DNA from: Candidatus Dormiibacterota bacterium
Lineage (GTDB): Bacteria > Chloroflexota > Dormibacteria > Aeolococcales > Bog-877
Assembly (NCBI GenBank): GCA_003135035.1
Contig: PLDE01000143.1
Coordinates: forward strand, 1 to 5,547
DNA: 5,547 nucleotides
Direction: 5' to 3'
A program made the position numbers and the translations under genes. How positions within the stretch are numbered: the first letter of the stretch is position 1; each line of letters starts with the position of its first letter. The notes under the pieces were generated by a model, which worked only from the letters and a program-made list of their open reading frames with translations, ran no database searches and was not told the origin of the DNA. Shown here piece by piece: positions 1 to 3,812 of this stretch.

Positions 1-587
1 AAGGCAAGCCCGAGGTGGAAAGGCTTAGTGGGATGGAGCTGGTTGTAGAGGTCAACAGCCCGCACCATCTGATGCAGACGCTCGTCGTAGCCGGACGAGT
101 GGTAGGTCTGGGTCGAGAGTCCCGTGCCCTGCCAACTGACAAGGAAGCCGGTGATCCCGGCCGCTTCCGCTTCGGCTATTTGAGGTCCGAAGACGGCGGG
201 ATCGCTCTGGTTGTAGAGCCCCTGGTTGGGCAGATCGACGATGGTGGCGTTGGGATAGTTGACGACCGGGTCGCAGCCAGCCGAATCGGTATGGCCGGGA
301 AGTGGGGGTGGGTTGGCGGTCACCGGGTACGCGGGCCCCAACTTAGACCGCCAGTGGCCGGGTGTCCACCAGAGGTAGTAGTACAGGTACACGGTGGCTC
401 CGCTGCCCGACGCCGGGTTCGCGGGTGCCCCGCCGCTTGGAGTAGCGGATGACGAGGCCGCGGGTGGCGGGTGGCCGAGTTCGTAGGGAGTGGTGTTTCC
501 AGCTTGACGGATGACAAAGAACACGGCCACAGCCCCGCCCAGGAGAGTCAAGGTCGTGATCAGAGCCAAAAGCACGCGCGCCCGCAT
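1..587 (-). CDS. Membrane-anchored glycoside-hydrolase-like protein (GH99/GH71-type), C-terminus cut off by window edge
   Basis: This is the first 195 codons of a longer protein; no stop occurs before the left edge. The ATG at 587-585 is preceded by an AGGAG Shine-Dalgarno site (601-597, 9-base spacing). Residues 5-26 form one hydrophobic segment after a short basic N-terminus, either a signal anchor or an uncleaved signal peptide. Residues 38-64 are a Pro/Ala/Ser/Gly linker. The folded domain begins near residue 66 with YLYYYLWWTPGHW (67-79), then KLGPAYP (82-88), and an AGITGFLVSWQGTG segment (143-156). The aromatic first strand, the HW...LG pattern and an 'AxxAGITGFLVSW' barrel strand resemble bacterial endo-alpha-mannosidase/alpha-glucanase-like TIM barrels (GH99, GH71 or related). 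The predicted role is cleavage of a surface or extracellular polysaccharide outside the membrane. The catalytic acids would lie beyond the window, so activity cannot be judged. It follows a three-gene envelope operon on the same strand. The coding call is strong; the family call is moderate and made from memory of motifs. Confidence 0.8.
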   Translation of the reverse strand, partial: MRARVLLALITTLTLLGGAVAVFFVIRQAGNTTPYELGHPPPAASSSATPSGGAPANPASGSGATVYLYYYLWWTPGHWRSKLGPAYPVTANPPPLPGHTDSAGCDPVVNYPNATIVDLPNQGLYNQSDPAVFGPQIAEAEAAGITGFLVSWQGTGLSTQTYHSSGYDERLHQMVRAVDLYNQLHPTKPFHLGLA

Positions 588-596
588 CAGACAACG

Positions 597-601
597 CTCC
601 T
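597..601 (-). promoter_or_regulatory. Ribosome binding site AGGAG for the glycoside-hydrolase-like gene
   Basis: AGGAG on the minus strand lies 9 bases before the ATG at 587. It fixes the start of the left-edge gene and shows that the gene can be translated independently of anything upstream. Confidence 0.7.
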
Positions 602-631
602 AGTGACTCTAAGGAAGTCGGCATGGGCCGC

Positions 632-672
632 TACCGGTCGGTGCCGAACGAACGGTAACGGCCCTGAGGGCC
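632..672 (-). repeat. Two short inverted repeats upstream of the glycoside-hydrolase-like gene
   Basis: TACCG (632-636) pairs with CGGTA (653-657), enclosing a smaller TCGG-TG-CCGA hairpin (638-647). Next to it GGCCC-TGA-GGGCC (660-672) forms a 5-base stem. Neither is followed by a T-run on the minus strand, so they do not look like classical intrinsic terminators. They lie in the 145-base gap (588-732) between the small zinc-ribbon ORF and the next start. I saw no convincing -35/-10 pair in this gap. They may be mRNA leader structure or chance in GC-rich DNA. Confidence 0.25.
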
Positions 673-732
673 CCGAATCTGTGGCCCCCCTTTGGAGATC
701 TGAGCTCGGTCGACCGCTGTGAACGGCTCGGG

Positions 733-975
733 TCAGACCGGGCGGTGGCGGAAGGCTGGCGCCTTCGGCACCTGGCGAGGGGACCTCGCGGGACGGAGAC
801 TTTGGGAGCTCGTACTCGACGCAATCCCGAGCTCGCCCAAGATCGAACAGGCCAGGCAGATCATGCCCTCGGTCCCCCTCAGGCCGCCATCGGGGCTGGA
901 GGTGGCACATATCGAGCAGCGTGCCTGCGAACGCCGCAGCCCCGTCATCTCGAGTAGGTACGCCTGCAGCTTCAT
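733..975 (-). CDS. Small putative zinc-ribbon protein (80 aa, two CxxC pairs)
   Basis: I do not recognise a family. The 80-residue product has two cysteine pairs, C20-x2-C23 and C40-x2-C43, separated by 16 residues, the spacing expected of a compact treble-clef or zinc-ribbon site. The N-terminal half (MKLQAYLLEMTGL) looks like normal protein; the tail after residue 55 is Ser/Arg/Pro-rich and probably disordered. The ATG is the first available start after an in-frame TGA 11 codons upstream, and it has a good GAAGGG Shine-Dalgarno site (988-983). My hand count of GC by codon position is roughly 59/61/82 percent, as expected for coding DNA here. However, the opposite-strand frame 719-1072 shares the same wobble column, so that pattern alone does not decide the strand. 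It lies 111 bases after the Ig-like gene and 145 bases before the hydrolase-like gene. A regulatory or metal-binding role is only a guess. The main rival is a longer minus-strand frame, 587-1090. Confidence 0.5.
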   Translation of the reverse strand: MKLQAYLLEMTGLRRSQARCSICATSSPDGGLRGTEGMICLACSILGELGIASSTSSQSLRPARSPRQVPKAPAFRHRPV

Positions 976-982
976 GCGTCGG

Positions 983-988
983 CCCTTC
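983..988 (-). promoter_or_regulatory. Ribosome binding site GAAGGG for the small zinc-ribbon ORF
   Basis: GAAGGG on the minus strand sits 7 bases before the ATG at 975. It is the main reason for preferring this short ORF over the competing frames, which lack a recognisable Shine-Dalgarno site. Confidence 0.5.
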
Positions 989-1035
989 GTGAATTCGCCA
1001 CGGGCTCACCGTACCGCGATCTACGTCAGCCGGCA

Positions 1036-1060
1036 CGCACGCGTGCGACACGATCTCGTG
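1036..1060. promoter_or_regulatory. Perfect 12-base palindrome plus adjacent inverted repeat; possible operator
   Basis: CGCACGCGTGCG (1036-1047) is a perfect palindrome. One base further on, CACGA-TC-TCGTG (1049-1060) is a second inverted repeat. Both lie in the 111-base gap between the stop of the Ig-like gene and the start of the small zinc-ribbon ORF, about 60-85 bases upstream of that start. No T-run follows on the minus strand, so an intrinsic terminator is unlikely. A dimeric-repressor site or a processing hairpin is possible, but chance palindromes are common in GC-rich DNA. Confidence 0.3.
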
Positions 1061-1086
1061 ACGCCGAGGTGACCGCAGCAGCGCCG

Positions 1087-2442
1087 TCACGGGTCGGACC
1101 CAGGGCGGCTTCGCAGCGCAGCGCTCCAGACGTGGAGCCGACTAAGGAGTTGGGAGCGCCAGCGACTGACCGCCAGAAGTCCTAACGCCGCCACCAGTAC
1201 GAGGAGGAGGAGGACCAGCCCGTCAACTACCGTGAAGACTTTGATAGGGACCGACTGCTCCGAAGACAATCTGACCTTGGCGCTGGGCGAGGAGCCGAGT
1301 CCCTTGAATTTGATCTTGTAAAGCGCCCCGGGCAGGAGCACGGTCGACCCGTCCCGCGGCGAGATGTTCACTTGGCGCACCAAACCGTCCGGTCCAGTCA
1401 GCAGTGCCGGACCGGACGCCTGACTGCCGAAGAGCATGTCGCGGGCATAGAGCGTTAGTGGGTAGACCCCGAGCCGTGCCGTCCAGGTGGTAAGGATCCC
1501 CGGGATCACCCGATCCTCCCCTTGCTTAGCGACGTTGATACCGTCGTAGTCGGCGGTGCGCAGAGAGTAGAAGTCGGGACCCACTGCCAGAGCCCCGCTC
1601 GACGTGAGGTGTGGCACGGGGCTGCTCAGCCAAACTTTGGAGTCATTCACCGGATCGACGACTCCGTCGGGGCCGTCGATCGAGACCTTGGTGACTTTGT
1701 GCGCACTGAGGGGCTGGCCCTGGGCGTCCTGGAATCGGATCAGGGTCAGGTAGGCAACCTGGATCGCGACCTGGGTGTACGTATCGTGCTCGACGCGGAT
1801 CACCCGGGTTGGAGAGGTGTCGTGGTTGGACCAGGCCACGAAGGTGGTTTTGATCCCGGGACTGGGGTCGTGAACGCTGATTTGCAGCGAGCGCTTTCCC
1901 CCCACCGTCAGGTCAGTGTTTATGTATCCCTCCCGGTCTGGGGTAAGCGGTGGGCCACCGTCGATGCTGAGGGTGACGGTTCCCGCGACAGCGGGAACAA
2001 CGTGGACCGAAAGGGTGGAAACCTCGACGGTAAGCGCCGCACTGGCGGTGGCAGCCGCATAGCCGCCACCGCCAGCGAAGGTGGCCTTGATGGTGTGCGC
2101 GCCCGCCGGTATCGCGGCACGGATCGTGGTGCTTGCTTGCCCGTTGGCGATGCTGATGGCGCCGACCACCTCCGAGTTGTCCACGTAGAAGCGCACCAGT
2201 CGGTGGGCTACCGGCGCGCCGCCGGACGTGAGTGTCGCCGAGACTGGAATTGGCTCACCGGCGCTCACCGTGGCCAGTAAACTGAGGCTGATGGTCACCG
2301 GGGCAGCGGCCGAGGCGGCCAGGACAACCGGGGCCGCAGCGGCGACTGACAGCCCGAGCGCCAGCGCGAGGCTCCCGGCCGCCGCCCTCCGGACCCACCC
2401 AGCTGCTCCGGCCTGGAGTCCCCCCCCTCGCCCGGAACTCAA
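1087..2442 (-). CDS. Ig-like-domain surface protein with C-terminal membrane anchor
   Basis: The 451-residue product starts at TTG (2442-2440). The start is supported by a GGAG site (2452-2449, 6-base spacing) and by a TTGA overlap with the preceding stop. After a Gly-rich, Arg-containing N-terminus, residues 20-46 form a hydrophobic Ala-rich signal peptide. Residues 48-140 look like a bacterial Ig-like repeat of the Big_3 type: ISLSLLATVSAGEPIPVSAT, then VRFYVDN (83-89), then an IPAGAHTIKATFAGGGGYAA region (111-130) that is typical of these folds. Residues 143-230 and 231-395 are further beta-rich regions that I cannot assign. A transmembrane helix spans about 402-425, followed by an Arg-rich cytoplasmic tail, giving type I topology with about 350 residues outside. 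The protein contains no cysteine. Its probable role is adhesion or scaffolding at the cell surface; no enzyme motif was seen. An 8-G run lies in codons 6-8. It is probably co-expressed with the anchored phosphoesterase, which has the same architecture. Confidence 0.88.
   Translation of the reverse strand: MSSGRGGGLQAGAAGWVRRAAAGSLALALGLSVAAAAPVVLAASAAAPVTISLSLLATVSAGEPIPVSATLTSGGAPVAHRLVRFYVDNSEVVGAISIANGQASTTIRAAIPAGAHTIKATFAGGGGYAAATASAALTVEVSTLSVHVVPAVAGTVTLSIDGGPPLTPDREGYINTDLTVGGKRSLQISVHDPSPGIKTTFVAWSNHDTSPTRVIRVEHDTYTQVAIQVAYLTLIRFQDAQGQPLSAHKVTKVSIDGPDGVVDPVNDSKVWLSSPVPHLTSSGALAVGPDFYSLRTADYDGINVAKQGEDRVIPGILTTWTARLGVYPLTLYARDMLFGSQASGPALLTGPDGLVRQVNISPRDGSTVLLPGALYKIKFKGLGSSPSAKVRLSSEQSVPIKVFTVVDGLVLLLLVLVAALGLLAVSRWRSQLLSRLHVWSAALRSRPGSDP
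2420..2427 (-). repeat. Homopolymer run of 8 G near the 5' end of the Ig-like gene
   Basis: Eight consecutive C on the plus strand (G on the coding strand) fall in codons 6-8, about 15 bases after the TTG start. Gain of one G would shift translation into a frame that stops at 2255, leaving a peptide of about 60 residues. A tract of this kind at the start of a surface-protein gene could mediate slipped-strand on/off switching, or could be a sequencing error hotspot. Confidence 0.85.
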
Positions 2443-3812
2443 GTGCGTCTCCAGCGGCGAAGCCGGCGGCCGTCCGGGCGCAGCCAGAGGGTGGCCCCAT
2501 AGGCCAGCAGTCCTGCGATCAAGAGCCCGACCACGCCATAGGCGGCGAAGATCACCGGGAGCGAGCCCTGGGTCACCGTGGTGGTGGGGAGCGTCCCCAT
2601 CGCGATCGGCGCAGGCGCTCGCGGAGGCCGGCTGAAGTTGAACGCCCCCATCAGGTTGTAAGCGGTCTGGTCTCGCGCGGTGAGGGGGGCCAGTCCGTAC
2701 ACGGTTTCGATGAACTTCAGGATTGAAGTGAAGTCAGCCACGTTGTGCAGGACCAGTCCCTGCCTGGCGTAGGGGGAGACGATCAGGGCCGGCACCCGGA
2801 AGCCATATGTGGTTCCGTCAACCTGGGGGGGCGCCACCCCGTCGTACCAGCCACCCCAGTCTGACCAGGTCAGAAAGATCGCCGAGCTGGACCAGTAGCG
2901 ACTACGCATGACGGCGTTGATCAGGCCAACGGTAGCCACCTCTCCGGAGGCGACATTGCCTGGGGCATGTTCGCTGTTCCCTGGTTGAACCACGTAGCTC
3001 ACCGCTGGCACTCCCCCGCGGGCCAGCTGCCGGTACAGGTGCGTGACGTCTTGGATGTGCGACATCTGCTTGGGGCTGCTGGTGACGCTGGGAAGATCCA
3101 ACAGGGGCACTTGCGCGTGCAGCCCAGAGACGCGGCCCGACTTCTGGTCAGCGGCGTAGTTAGCCACGTAGTAACCCCAGGACAATCCGGCGTCGCTTAG
3201 GCGGTCGAAGATCGTCTGCTGCCCCGGCGGAGGTCCGCCCGCCGCCGCGACCGGCCACGACTGGCCCGCGACCGCGTACTCGTAATTGGAGGTGCTCCCG
3301 CCCAGAGTCGAGGAGAAGAAGTGGTCGGCCAGCACATAGGACCGGGCCAGATCCCAGTAGTAGGGGATCTGGTTCGCATCGTAGTGGCCCAGGGCCAGCT
3401 TGCCGTTCCCGCTGGCCGCGGTCTGGGCTGCCACAAAACCGTTCATCTTTCCGCCGTTGGCGGCGGCGGTGGCGACGTCGACCGAGTCGTCGAGTGGCGG
3501 GGTGCGCAGGGCGCCCAGCACATAGGGCTTGACCAATGGAGAATCTGGATTGGCCAGGTCGGTTGGCACGGCTGTGGTCGGCGCCAGGCCGAGAGCACCG
3601 GGGTAGGTGCCAAAGTAGTTGTCGAAGGATCGGCCCTCCTGGATGATCACGAAGACGTGCCGGATCTTGGAGTGGGCGCTCTGAGCCAGCAGCTGGTAGC
3701 GCGTCTTGGCGGTCGCGGTAAGAGTCGAGCTCGGACCTCCGGGTGCGAGCGCCGTCAGCGACGTGCCTAGGCAGGCCGCCATGAGTAGGGCGCGTCCCCG
3801 CTGCCACCTCAC
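2439..3812 (-). CDS. Membrane-anchored phosphoesterase family protein (phospholipase C/acid phosphatase superfamily), active site altered
   Basis: The 457-residue product starts at GTG (3812-3810) with an AGGTGA site and a GTGA overlap with the upstream gene; an ATG at 3782 is an alternative. Residues 1-36 are a signal peptide. The family signature follows: KIRHVFVIIQEGRSFDNYFG (49-68), GKMNGF (121-126), YYWDLARSYVLADHFFSS (151-168), GGSTSN (171-176, carrying the presumed Ser/Thr nucleophile), SEHAPG (280-285), SDWGGWYDGV (317-326), GFRVPALIVSPYA (337-349) and a C-terminal RDQTAYNLM block (380-388). These match PF04185-type phosphoesterases, which hydrolyse phosphodiesters or phosphomonoesters outside the cytoplasm. 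Usual family residues differ at three places: ENRS is EGRS, the DD pair before GG is SD, and DHV is DGV. Catalysis may be weakened, altered or subfamily-specific. A transmembrane helix (about 417-443) and an Arg-rich tail (449-456) anchor it to the membrane. The substrate is unknown; a phospho-linked glycoconjugate or phospholipid is an inference from the neighbours. Confidence 0.9.
   Translation of the reverse strand: MRWQRGRALLMAACLGTSLTALAPGGPSSTLTATAKTRYQLLAQSAHSKIRHVFVIIQEGRSFDNYFGTYPGALGLAPTTAVPTDLANPDSPLVKPYVLGALRTPPLDDSVDVATAAANGGKMNGFVAAQTAASGNGKLALGHYDANQIPYYWDLARSYVLADHFFSSTLGGSTSNYEYAVAGQSWPVAAAGGPPPGQQTIFDRLSDAGLSWGYYVANYAADQKSGRVSGLHAQVPLLDLPSVTSSPKQMSHIQDVTHLYRQLARGGVPAVSYVVQPGNSEHAPGNVASGEVATVGLINAVMRSRYWSSSAIFLTWSDWGGWYDGVAPPQVDGTTYGFRVPALIVSPYARQGLVLHNVADFTSILKFIETVYGLAPLTARDQTAYNLMGAFNFSRPPRAPAPIAMGTLPTTTVTQGSLPVIFAAYGVVGLLIAGLLAYGATLWLRPDGRRLRRWRRT
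2449..2452 (-). promoter_or_regulatory. Ribosome binding site GGAG that decides the TTG start
   Basis: GGAG inside the last codons of the phosphoesterase gene lies 6 bases upstream of TTG at 2442. Together with the TTGA stop/start overlap it supports the rare TTG as the true start; no ATG or GTG is available nearby in frame before the signal peptide. Confidence 0.65.

Noticed and set aside
15..452. Plus-strand 145-codon frame at the left edge
   Set aside because: It is antisense to the glycoside-hydrolase-like gene, which has a Shine-Dalgarno site, signal anchor and coherent domain start; the plus frame has no such support.
660..672. GGCCC-TGA-GGGCC hairpin as an intrinsic terminator
   Set aside because: The stem is only 5 bases and no T-run follows on the minus strand; a terminator call is not supported.
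719..1072. Plus-strand 117-codon frame starting at GTG opposite the small zinc-ribbon ORF
   Set aside because: It has no Shine-Dalgarno site, is antisense to the gene cluster, and has no recognisable motif. Its high wobble GC is explained because it shares the wobble column with the minus-strand ORF, but it is not strictly excluded.
1522..2280. Long plus-strand open frame of 252 codons
   Set aside because: It lies wholly antisense to the Ig-like gene, which has a signal peptide, Ig-like domain and anchor. Its Gly/Arg/Asp/Val-rich composition is typical of a shadow frame in GC-rich DNA.
3160..3807. Minus-strand 215-codon frame inside the phosphoesterase gene
   Set aside because: It is an out-of-frame, Arg/Pro/Gly-rich shadow of a gene with a full family signature.
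3771..3812. Lipoprotein reading of the phosphoesterase signal (Cys14 as lipid-modified residue)
   Set aside because: The sequence before Cys14 (LLMAAC) would leave too short a hydrophobic stretch, and the protein already has a C-terminal transmembrane anchor; a standard signal peptide fits better.
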